Part shown: one piece after another, positions 1 through 7,217 of the stretch
Numbering within the stretch: position 1 is the stretch's first letter
Layout: every line of letters begins with the position of its first letter
Assembly: GCA_902795905.1 (NCBI GenBank)
Contig: CADBMY010000132.1
Location: 1 to 17,531 of the forward strand
Reading direction: 5' to 3'
DNA: 17,531 nt
Source: an uncultured Erysipelotrichaceae bacterium
Lineage (GTDB): Bacteria; Bacillota_I; Bacilli_A; Erysipelotrichales; Erysipelotrichaceae
Position numbers and translations under genes: made by a program
The notes under the pieces: model-generated
Told to the model about the DNA's origin: nothing
Seen by the model: only the letters and a program-made list of their open reading frames with translations
Databases searched by the model: none

Positions 1-20
1 TGTCAATCATTCCAATATGA

Positions 21-44
21 AAGGCCGGCAATCTTACCGGCCTT
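21..44 (-). terminator. Terminator hairpin after the nrd operon
   Basis: An 8-bp perfect stem (AAGGCCGG paired with CCGGCCTT) encloses an 8-nt loop, 30 bases downstream of the nrdD stop codon on the minus strand. On that strand it is followed by only a short T run (TTTCAT), so it is a plausible but not textbook Rho-independent terminator. It marks the likely end of the four-gene nrd operon. Confidence 0.7.
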
Positions 45-74
45 ACGTATTTTCGTATCTGTCTTATCTCAATC

Positions 75-2279
75 TTAGAGATGCAGTACTCTTTCCTTGA
101 TCTCCTGGGTTCTGCCCTGGTTCCAGAACTGAGTACCGATGTAACCGCATGTACGTCTTGCGACATTCATCTTATCCTGATCGGTATTGCCGCAGTTCGG
201 GCACTTCCAGATCAGCTTGCCGTTGTTATCTTCAACGATCTGGATCTCGCCGTCATAACCGCACACCTGGCAGTAGTCACTCTTTGTATTCAGCTCAGCA
301 TACATAATTGTCTTATAGATATGCTTCATCAGTGCCAGTACTGCCTGGATATTGTTCTGCATGTTCGGCACTTCAACGTAGGAGATGGCTCCGCCCGGAG
401 AGAGCTGCTGGAACTGTGCTTCCTTGGTCAGCTTATCAAAGGCGTTGATCTCTTCGGAGACATGAATGTGATAGGAGTTTGTAATGTAGTTCCTGTCTGT
501 GACATGCTCAATGATGCCGAATCTCTCCTGCAGACACTTTGCAAACTTGTATGTTGTGGACTCGATCGGTGTTCCGTATACGGAGTAGTCGATGTTCTCT
601 GCTTTCTTCCATGTTGTGCATGCGTCATTCAGTGCCTGCATGACCGCAAGACCGAACTTCTTGCCTTCTTCGGAAGTATGGCTGACACCCATCATTCTGT
701 ATACACATTCGGCCAGACCTGCATATCCGAGAGAGATCGTGGAATAGCCGCTGTAGAGCAGTTTGTCGATGACTTCACCCTTGGCAAGACGGGCAATCGC
801 ACCATTCTGCCAGAGGATCGGAGCGACATCACTCGGTGTGCCGAGCAGGTGTTCATGACGGATACGCAGAGCTCTGTGGCAGAGATCCAGTCCTTCGTGC
901 AGGATCTGCCAGAACTTCTCCATGTCGCCGTCACTGGAGCAGGCTACATCGACCAGGTTGATTGTGACAACACCCTGGTTGAATCTTCCGTAGTACTTAT
1001 GCACACCGGGCTGATAGTTGCCGGCATGTTCGGGGTTGCCGAATGTACCTGTATCGGTGAATCTGTCGGGAGTCAGGAAGGAACGGCATCCCATACAGCC
1101 GTAGACATCGCCCTTGAGCTCACGCATGACCTTGGCAGAGATATAATCAGGTACCATTCTCTTGGCTGTGCAGGCAGCTGCCAGCTTTGTCAGTTCATAG
1201 TACTTGCTGTCTTCATGAATGTTATCTTCATCCAGAACATAGATCAGTTTCGGGAATGCCGGTGTGATATAGACACCCTTCTCATTCTTGACACCCTGAA
1301 TTCTCTGCTTCAGTGTCTCTTCAATGACCAGAGCCAGGTCATCTCTTGTCTGACCTTCCGGTACTTCATCCAGATACATGTATACAGTAACAAACGGTGC
1401 CTGACCGTTGGTGGTCATCAGTGTAATGATCTGATACTGGATCGTCTGTACACCGGTCTTGATCTCCTTGCGCACACGCTCTTCAGCGATCTTGTTGATC
1501 TTCTCGTTGTCCAGCTCGACACCGGCTGCAGACAGTTCTTCCGTAACATTCTTACGGTGCTTCTGACGGCTTACCTCAACAAACGGTGCCAGATGAGAAA
1601 GGGTGATCGTCTGGCCGCCGTACTGGTTGGAGGCAACCTGGGCAATGATCTGTGTGGCAATATTGCATGCCGTCGCAAAACTGTGCGGTTTCTCGATCAT
1701 TGTTTCACTGATGACAGTGCCGTTCTGCAGCATGTCTTCCAAGTTTACCAGACAGCAGTTGTACATCGGCTGTGCGAAGTAGTCGGCATCGTGGAAGTGG
1801 ATAATGCCCTTCTCGTGTGCGTCAACGATATCCGGGGGAAGCAGGAATCTTCTGGTGATATCCTTGGATACTTCACCGGCCATGTAGTCACGCTGGGTGC
1901 TGTTGACCGTCGGGTTCTTGTTGGAGTTTTCCTGTTTGGCCTCTTCGTTGTATCTGCCGATCAGGCTCAGGATCTGCTTATCTGTTGTATTGGCCTTTCT
2001 GACCATAGCTCTTTCATAACGGTATGTGATGTAGTTATGCGCAACCTGGAAAGCACGCTCTGCCATGATCGCTGTTTCTACCATATCCTGGATCTCTTCC
2101 ACGGATACGGCACGGTTATATTCCATGCACTGTTTAACAACGGTATCCGTGATCCTGCGCAGTGTCATCTCGTCCATCTGCTCTGTCTCGGTCGTTGCAT
2201 TGTTGGCCTTTCTTACCGCATTCTCGATCTTTGAAGAATCAAATACAACTTCTTCGCCGCTTCTTTTAATAACTATCAT
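75..2279 (-). CDS. nrdD: Anaerobic (class III) ribonucleoside-triphosphate reductase, formate-type NrdD
   Basis: This 734-residue protein reduces ribonucleoside triphosphates to deoxyribonucleotides by glycyl-radical chemistry in the anaerobic cytoplasm. Visible parts: an ATP-cone regulatory domain (about residues 1-95), HFHD at 161-164 and NCC at 174-176 in the catalytic barrel, the active-site motif CMGCRS with Met396 and Cys398, SYHIHVSEE at 602-610, a zinc site of four cysteines (670, 673, 693, 696), and the glycyl radical motif RRTCGYIG with Gly712. The Met-x-Cys plus the downstream glutamates match the T4/E. coli-like subtype that uses formate as reductant (family knowledge; assignment inferred). 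The length is normal. The start is ATG at 2279 preceded by AAGGGG. It is the last gene of the operon, 131 bases after trxB. It is distinct from the other reductase of this operon and lacks a fused redoxin. Confidence 0.95.
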   Translation of the reverse strand: MIVIKRSGEEVVFDSSKIENAVRKANNATTETEQMDEMTLRRITDTVVKQCMEYNRAVSVEEIQDMVETAIMAERAFQVAHNYITYRYERAMVRKANTTDKQILSLIGRYNEEAKQENSNKNPTVNSTQRDYMAGEVSKDITRRFLLPPDIVDAHEKGIIHFHDADYFAQPMYNCCLVNLEDMLQNGTVISETMIEKPHSFATACNIATQIIAQVASNQYGGQTITLSHLAPFVEVSRQKHRKNVTEELSAAGVELDNEKINKIAEERVRKEIKTGVQTIQYQIITLMTTNGQAPFVTVYMYLDEVPEGQTRDDLALVIEETLKQRIQGVKNEKGVYITPAFPKLIYVLDEDNIHEDSKYYELTKLAAACTAKRMVPDYISAKVMRELKGDVYGCMGCRSFLTPDRFTDTGTFGNPEHAGNYQPGVHKYYGRFNQGVVTINLVDVACSSDGDMEKFWQILHEGLDLCHRALRIRHEHLLGTPSDVAPILWQNGAIARLAKGEVIDKLLYSGYSTISLGYAGLAECVYRMMGVSHTSEEGKKFGLAVMQALNDACTTWKKAENIDYSVYGTPIESTTYKFAKCLQERFGIIEHVTDRNYITNSYHIHVSEEINAFDKLTKEAQFQQLSPGGAISYVEVPNMQNNIQAVLALMKHIYKTIMYAELNTKSDYCQVCGYDGEIQIVEDNNGKLIWKCPNCGNTDQDKMNVARRTCGYIGTQFWNQGRTQEIKERVLHL

Positions 2280-2410
2280 ATTCTGTTCCCCTTTTCTTCG
2301 TTCATATTTCTGCGTTCATTTACGCATTTGATGATATCTGACGTATGCGCATATGAATTCGTCATGGTTTATTGTACTGAGATAATGTTTGATAAGATTT
2401 CCTGTATGAA
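2280..2410. other. Intergenic gap between trxB and nrdD
   Basis: This 131-base gap is the longest inside the minus-strand operon. It holds a small 5-bp hairpin (TGCGT at 2311-2315 with ACGCA at 2322-2326) and an imperfect 14-base palindrome around TATGCGCATA at 2342-2355. I found no convincing -35/-10 pair, no NrdR box and no terminator. A weak internal promoter for nrdD cannot be excluded. Confidence 0.4.
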
Positions 2411-3316
2411 TCACTTGGAAAGATATATATTTGCGCTGATCGCAGCGTTAGCCCCGTCAGAACAAGCCGTTGCGACTTGCCTCAGTGTCTTTTTCCTGCA
2501 GTCACCCGCCACGAATACTCCTTCTGTATGTGTAATTCCTCTTTCATCAGCGTCAAAGTATCCCTGACTGTCCAGCTCGGCCAGATGAGCAAAGGCTTGA
2601 TTATTCGGGATCAGGCCTACCGCGAGGAATACAGCATCACAGTCTGTCTTCTTCTCCTGACCGTTTTCACTATATGTTACACCTTTCAGTTTTCCTTCTT
2701 CAGTAACGTAGCCTGTAACTTTGGCTGAAAGATGGGTTTCCACATTATGATTGGCAAATAATGCCTCCTGTGATTTTGCGTCTGCAGTAAATACCGGCAG
2801 ATCCTGCAGGATGGTCAGTTTTCCGGCAATATTGACCAGTGTATTGGCTTCCACGAAAGCGGAATTGCCGCCGCCGATCACCACCACATTCTTATCACGG
2901 TAAAGGTCTCCGTCACATACTGCACAGAAGTGAACACCGTTACCGATCAGATCCTCTTCTCCCGGCAGTCCCAGTGTTCTGTGCGTGGTGCCCGACGCAA
3001 GAACGAGGCTTCTTCCTTCATACACACTTCCCTCTTCTGTTCGGACAAGGAAGACTTTGTCTTTTTTATCTACGCCGATCACATTTTCCAAAGTAACTTC
3101 CGCGCCCTGCCCGATTGCCTGATCCAGCAGCTGATCCGCGAAGGTATCTCCGCTGATGGATGCGAAACCGGGGATATTCTCTACTTTCGGCGTATTGACG
3201 ATCTGACCGCCAAAGACGCTCTTTTCAATGACCAGGACGCTTCTTCCGTTTCTTCTCCCGTATACGGCAGCGGTAAGACCTGCCGGTCCGCCGCCGACGA
3301 TGATCATATCAAACAT
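2411..3316 (-). CDS. trxB: Thioredoxin reductase-like flavoprotein (TrxB family, unusual pyridine nucleotide site)
   Basis: A 301-residue FAD-dependent disulfide reductase, presumably reducing the redoxin domain fused to the neighbouring reductase. Starting from the ATG at 3316, the N-terminus MFDMIIVGGGPAG is the FAD dinucleotide-binding motif; a CAVC redox-active pair follows in the context HFCAVCDGD; GGGNSA forms the second nucleotide-binding motif; VFVAGDCR is the C-terminal FAD motif. The start was chosen because GAAGGAG lies 8 bases upstream; an ATG 15 codons further upstream has no such site and lies within an intergenic hairpin. The HRRxxxR motif that binds the NADPH 2'-phosphate in classical TrxB is absent: the equivalent stretch reads TILQDLPVFTADAKSQEAL, closer to the NADH-using AhpF pattern. 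The electron donor is therefore uncertain. It lies 61 bases after the upstream reductase gene. Confidence 0.92.
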   Translation of the reverse strand: MFDMIIVGGGPAGLTAAVYGRRNGRSVLVIEKSVFGGQIVNTPKVENIPGFASISGDTFADQLLDQAIGQGAEVTLENVIGVDKKDKVFLVRTEEGSVYEGRSLVLASGTTHRTLGLPGEEDLIGNGVHFCAVCDGDLYRDKNVVVIGGGNSAFVEANTLVNIAGKLTILQDLPVFTADAKSQEALFANHNVETHLSAKVTGYVTEEGKLKGVTYSENGQEKKTDCDAVFLAVGLIPNNQAFAHLAELDSQGYFDADERGITHTEGVFVAGDCRKKTLRQVATACSDGANAAISANIYLSK

Positions 3317-3341
3317 GTCTGTTCTCCTTCTATGGATAAGA

Positions 3342-3366
3342 GAACCATGCGTGATATGCATGGTTC
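3342..3366 (-). other. Intercistronic hairpin between the redoxin-fused reductase and trxB
   Basis: A perfect 9-bp inverted repeat (GAACCATGC with GCATGGTTC) and a 7-nt loop fill much of the 61-base gap between two co-directional genes. It is not followed by a T-run, so it is unlikely to be a simple terminator. An mRNA-stabilising or processing hairpin that sets the ratio of the two products is an inference. Confidence 0.6.
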
Positions 3367-3377
3367 CATCTGTTCAA

Positions 3378-5828
3378 TCAGTTAAGCGATTTATGCGCCT
3401 TGATCCAATCCGCTGCCGCTGTATCACCGACATATCTCGTTCCGTTGGGATCGATGATGGTCGGCGTCTGCGTAATGCCGAGTTTCCGGGCAATATCCAT
3501 GTTTTCCGAACAGTTTACTGTTTCAAACTTGATGTTTGCGATCTTGAAACGCTGTTCTGCGCCTTTGCACTTGGGACAGTGATCTTTGACATATATTGTC
3601 GGAATTGTATCCGATAAACCCTTTACTTCATAGGCTTTCGGTTCCTCTTCAACAGTCGTCTGAGGTTCTAATCTGATCGTTTGCTGTCCGGCGTTTTCCT
3701 CACGTCCAACATTAAGCGGTTTTTTCGCTGACGAATTTGCTTTTTTTGTTTCCGTGGACATCTCTTCGACTACATAGGTACGACGATCCTTGAATTCCTG
3801 AGACTTACCGGCATTCCAGTTCTTTACCGGCCGATAGTAACCGGTAATTCTGGAGTATACTTCGGTCTCCTTGCCGCACTTCGGACACTTCCAGACTTCG
3901 CCGACGATATATCCATCATCAGCACATACGGAATACGTAGGACTCATCGTATAATACGGAAGCTTATAATTCTCCGCAATCTTGCGCACCAGCATGGATG
4001 CAGATTTCCAGTCACTTAATCTCTCACCCAGGAAGGCATGGAATACAGTACCGGAAGTATAGAGAGTCTGGAACTGGTCTTCAATATCCAGAGCACTGAA
4101 GATGTCGTCGGTATATCCTACCGGCAGATGGCTGGAATTCGTATAGTACGGTGTACCGGACATGTTGGCAGTGATGATATCCGGATATTTCTCAGTATCA
4201 TGCTTAGCCAGACGGTAGCTTGTGCTCTCTGCCGGCGTCGCTTCCAGATTGTAGAGATCTCCGTACATTTCCTGATAATCCGATAATCTCTCACGCATGT
4301 GATTCAGAACTTCAACGGTGAAATCCTGCGTAGCCTTGTGAGTCAGATCCTGACGCAGCCAGCGTGCGTTCAGTCCTACTTCATTCATACCGACAAGACC
4401 GATCGTACTGAAGTGGTTATTGAAGGTGCCAAGATAACGCTTGGTATACGGATAGAGACCTGAATCCAGCAGTTTGGTGATGACATCTCTCTTGATCTTC
4501 AGAGAACGCGCAGACAGATCCATGATCTTATCCAGACGTTTGTAGAATTCTTCCGGTGTTTCTGCCAGGTAGGCAATTCTCGGCATGTTGATGGTGACAA
4601 CACCGACTGAACCGGTGCTCTCGCCGCTGCCGAAGAAACCGCCGGACTTCTTTCTCAGCTCACGCAGATCCAGACGCAGACGGCAGCACATGGAACGGAC
4701 ATCACTCGGTTCCATATCGCTGTTGACATAGTTGGAGAAATACGGAGTACCGTACTTGGCTGTCATTTCAAACAGCAGACGGTTATTCTCGGTATCGGAC
4801 CAGTCAAAGTCCCTGGTAATGGAGTATGTAGGGATAGGATACTGGAAGCCTCTGCCGTTGGCATCACCCTCGATCATGATCTCGATGAAAGCCTTGTTGA
4901 TCATATCCATCTCAGGCTTGCAGTCTTTATACTTGAAGTCCATCTCCTTGCCGCCGACGATCGCCGGAAGCTCAGCCAGATCATTGGGAACCGTCCAGTC
5001 CAGAGTAACGTTGGTAAAGGGAGCCTGTGTACCCCACCTGCTCGGTGTATTTACGCCGTAGATAAACGACTGAATATCCTGTTTTACTTCTTCGTAGGAT
5101 AAATGATCCGCTTTGACAAACGGTGCCAGATAAGTATCGAAACTGGAGAATGCCTGAGCACCTGCCCATTCATTCTGCATAATGCCGAGGAAGTTGACCA
5201 TCTGGTTGCACAGTGTGCTCAGATGCTTCGCAGGAGCACTTGTGATCTTGCCGGGAACACCGCCGAGACCTTCCTGAATCAGCTGTTTCAGGCTCCAGCC
5301 TGCACAGTAACCCGTTAACATGCTCAGATCGTGGATATGAATATCCGCATTCCTGTGGGCATTGCTGATCTCATCATCGTATACCTTGCTCAGCCAGTAG
5401 TTAGCAGTGATGGCTCCTGAGTTGGACAGGATCAGACCGCCTACGGAATACGTTACGGTACTGTTTTCTTTTACTCTCCAGTCCAGCGCATCCAGATAAT
5501 CATCAACGAGTTTCTGATAATCCAGTGTTGTCGCCTTGATGTTACGTACATTCTCACGCTGTCTGCGGTACAGGATGTAGGCCTTGGCAACATCGGAATA
5601 TCCCGCTTCACTCAGAACCTTTTCCACGGAGTCCTGAATATCTTCGACGCCGATAAGTTCTTCCTTGATCTTCGGTTCGAAATCACTCGTTACCCGCAGG
5701 GCGATCAGTTCCAGCACGCTCTGATCGTAATGACGTTCACAGGCATCAAATGCCTTTCTGATTGCATTGACGATCTTATTGACGTCAAACTCGGTGATCT
5801 TACCATCTCTCTTAACTACTCTGTACAT
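3378..5828 (-). CDS. nrdD: Class III ribonucleoside-triphosphate reductase with fused C-terminal glutaredoxin-like domain (NrdD2-NrdH type)
   Basis: An 816-residue anaerobic ribonucleotide reductase. Domains: ATP-cone (about 1-95); glycyl-radical catalytic barrel with HIHDL at 164-168, Cys175 in GYCAGWS and an MCCR motif at 380-383; an atypical zinc site (Cys635, CPKC at 648-651; the position that is often His in CxxH reads Asp638); and the glycyl radical motif SRITGYY with Gly663. After a polar linker of about 50 residues (691-741), a thioredoxin-fold domain (742-816) carries CPKC at 751-754 and the TP element with Pro789, as in NrdH/glutaredoxin-like proteins. Family knowledge: a class III subtype uses thioredoxin-like proteins instead of formate; here the reductant appears to be built in. 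The motif where the formate type has SYHIHVSEE reads NSSHLPVGYT here, without the glutamates. The gene starts 4 bases after the activase stop, with AAGAGGGA overlapping that stop, so the two are probably translationally coupled. Confidence 0.93.
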   Translation of the reverse strand: MYRVVKRDGKITEFDVNKIVNAIRKAFDACERHYDQSVLELIALRVTSDFEPKIKEELIGVEDIQDSVEKVLSEAGYSDVAKAYILYRRQRENVRNIKATTLDYQKLVDDYLDALDWRVKENSTVTYSVGGLILSNSGAITANYWLSKVYDDEISNAHRNADIHIHDLSMLTGYCAGWSLKQLIQEGLGGVPGKITSAPAKHLSTLCNQMVNFLGIMQNEWAGAQAFSSFDTYLAPFVKADHLSYEEVKQDIQSFIYGVNTPSRWGTQAPFTNVTLDWTVPNDLAELPAIVGGKEMDFKYKDCKPEMDMINKAFIEIMIEGDANGRGFQYPIPTYSITRDFDWSDTENNRLLFEMTAKYGTPYFSNYVNSDMEPSDVRSMCCRLRLDLRELRKKSGGFFGSGESTGSVGVVTINMPRIAYLAETPEEFYKRLDKIMDLSARSLKIKRDVITKLLDSGLYPYTKRYLGTFNNHFSTIGLVGMNEVGLNARWLRQDLTHKATQDFTVEVLNHMRERLSDYQEMYGDLYNLEATPAESTSYRLAKHDTEKYPDIITANMSGTPYYTNSSHLPVGYTDDIFSALDIEDQFQTLYTSGTVFHAFLGERLSDWKSASMLVRKIAENYKLPYYTMSPTYSVCADDGYIVGEVWKCPKCGKETEVYSRITGYYRPVKNWNAGKSQEFKDRRTYVVEEMSTETKKANSSAKKPLNVGREENAGQQTIRLEPQTTVEEEPKAYEVKGLSDTIPTIYVKDHCPKCKGAEQRFKIANIKFETVNCSENMDIARKLGITQTPTIIDPNGTRYVGDTAAADWIKAHKSLN

Positions 5829-5832
5829 ATTT

Positions 5833-6981
5833 CTATCCCTCTTTAACTCCCCTTATTTCTGCTGCAGGAACGAACTCCTGCGCTATTTTACACAATTTCC
5901 TCATCTCATCCGCACTGTAGGCATGGAAACCTTTCTGAATGACGTTGTCACTGTCCGAATACTGCTGCAGGTAGAAGTGTCTTGCCCCTCTGATCCACCT
6001 TGCGATATCTGCGATATCCTCTTCATCGTGCAGTTCCCTGACCACGGTCGTACGGAATTCATATTCAATACCGGATGCCATCAGGAAGGCCACCGATTCC
6101 TTAATGTTATCAATGCGGAATACTTCGCTGTTGGTGCCGACCGTTGACGCATACTTCGACGGTGTATTCTTGATATCCATTGCCACGTAGTCGATCATTC
6201 CCGACTCGCACAGTGCCTTCAGCCGCTCGGGATGATACCCGTTGGTATCCAGCTTGACCGGATAACCCAGTTTCTTGATCTCCGAGATAAACTCTTCAAG
6301 ATTCTCCTGGATCAGCGGCTCCCCGCCGGTAATGGCTACCCCGTCCAGGATCCCCTTGCGCTTCTGCAGATATGAGAAGATCTCTTCCGGCTTGAAGAAC
6401 TCATAATTCTCCGGAACAAACACGAGATCACGGTTATGGCAGTACGGACACTTGAAGCTGCATCCCGATGTGAAGATCACCGCCGCCACCTTGCCCGGGT
6501 AATCCAGAAGCGTCATCTTCTGCATGCCGCCGATCCGGATCATCGGGTATGTCTCTTCCGGTTCGTTATAGACTCTCGAGTTCTCCGTAACCCCGTCCAG
6601 CAGACTCTCAAACGTATCAAAGTCCACCCCGGTCGCAAGCTTGCTGCGCAGCTCCTTGCGGCACTCATACAGTGTCTTCATCACCTCTGCGACCTTCTCG
6701 GTCGTATACAGACGCTTAATACGGCGGTCATTCTCATCCGTACGTGCCTGTACATATCCCTGCTCGATCAGACGCTGTATGCTCTTGGTCACGGTGCCCT
6801 TGTCAACTTCGCCGCTCTGGGCAAGTTCCTGCATCGTTATGCCTTCATGTTCATTGATAAAGAAAAGAGAGAGAAGCTGTCCGGAACCGATATCGTACCG
6901 GGAAAGCACTTTGTCGAAAAACTTCTGCGTGTTGCGGTACAGTACGGAAATATTTGTTAAATAATTTCTGTTGGCAGCCAT
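5833..6981 (-). CDS. nrdG: MarR-type winged-helix domain fused to radical-SAM NrdG activase
   Basis: A 382-residue two-part protein. Residues 1 to about 138 resemble a MarR regulator, with a winged-helix core around ITMQELAQSGEVDKGTVTKSI and the wing-like TDENDRRIKRLYTT. Residues from about 145 onward are an anaerobic ribonucleotide reductase activating protein: IGGMQKMTLLDYPGK, the radical-SAM cluster motif CSFKCPYC (Cys174, Cys178, Cys181), and ITGGEPL at 217-223 for S-adenosylmethionine binding. It should generate the glycyl radical on the adjacent reductase(s). The start at 6981 is chosen over an in-frame ATG at 7095: AAAGGA lies about 9 bases upstream, the MarR homology begins there, and the longer form would extend past the promoter. 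A GTTG-N6-CAAC palindrome in the leader suggests autoregulation (inferred). The fusion is continuous in one frame. An internal ATG at 6543 could yield activase alone, but its ribosome site is weak. Confidence 0.9.
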   Translation of the reverse strand: MAANRNYLTNISVLYRNTQKFFDKVLSRYDIGSGQLLSLFFINEHEGITMQELAQSGEVDKGTVTKSIQRLIEQGYVQARTDENDRRIKRLYTTEKVAEVMKTLYECRKELRSKLATGVDFDTFESLLDGVTENSRVYNEPEETYPMIRIGGMQKMTLLDYPGKVAAVIFTSGCSFKCPYCHNRDLVFVPENYEFFKPEEIFSYLQKRKGILDGVAITGGEPLIQENLEEFISEIKKLGYPVKLDTNGYHPERLKALCESGMIDYVAMDIKNTPSKYASTVGTNSEVFRIDNIKESVAFLMASGIEYEFRTTVVRELHDEEDIADIARWIRGARHFYLQQYSDSDNVIQKGFHAYSADEMRKLCKIAQEFVPAAEIRGVKEG

Positions 6982-7027
6982 TTTTTTCGTTCCTTTTCTC
7001 TCTCTGATGACACTGTTTTTGCCAATA

Positions 7028-7041
7028 GTTGGAAGTTCAAC
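7028..7041. promoter_or_regulatory. Palindrome, candidate MarR-type operator
   Basis: The sequence GTTGGAAGTTCAAC is an imperfect palindrome (GTTG and CAAC arms) lying between the predicted transcription start and the start codon of the MarR-NrdG gene. An overlapping CCAA-TAG-TTGG repeat (7022-7032) adds symmetry. GTTGA-N5-TCAAC-like sites are known for some MarR regulators; binding here is inferred. Confidence 0.4.
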
Positions 7042-7060
7042 CTTTTGGTCGTGCAAGACT

Positions 7061-7088
7061 ATAATACGACAGATTTCCCTGCAGTCAA
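7061..7088 (-). promoter_or_regulatory. Predicted sigma-A promoter of the nrd operon
   Basis: On the minus strand, TTGACT (7083-7088) and TATTAT (7061-7066) are separated by 16 bases. This places transcription start near 7054, about 70 bases upstream of the chosen ATG at 6981, and supports that start over the one at 7095. Confidence 0.6.
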
Positions 7089-7154
7089 CAGGCAAAATTC
7101 GCTTATTTTTTCACATGTCCGGGAAATGATTTGAAATCCAACCATTTCCGTTTT

Positions 7155-7189
7155 AAAAGCCCTTTCCCTGTGTGGAAAAAGGCTTTTTT
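7155..7189 (-). terminator. Terminator downstream of the glycerophosphodiesterase gene
   Basis: The arms AAAAGCC (7155-7161) and GGCTTTT (7181-7187) pair, with inner TTTCC/GGAAA pairs around a short loop. The stem is A/T-flanked on both sides, so it could act in either direction, but the only gene ending here is the minus-strand one that stops at 7218. On that strand the T-run is four bases long. Confidence 0.65.
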
Positions 7190-7217
7190 ATTTCCCCGGG
7201 AAAATTTCCGAAACTTT

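Noticed and set aside
81..2234. A 717-codon open frame on the plus strand opposite nearly all of the second reductase gene
   Set aside because: It has no ribosome site or recognisable domain, and its residues look like a frame shadow of a GC-third-position-biased gene. The opposite strand encodes a clear NrdD.
2280..2410. An NrdR box or separate promoter in front of the last reductase gene
   Set aside because: No ACACNATAT-like pair of boxes and no -35/-10 pair with normal spacing could be found on the minus strand.
6982..7095. N-terminal extension of the MarR-NrdG protein to ATG at 7095
   Set aside because: It would place the start upstream of the predicted transcription start and across the promoter; the extension has no homology and no ribosome site, whereas 6981 has one.
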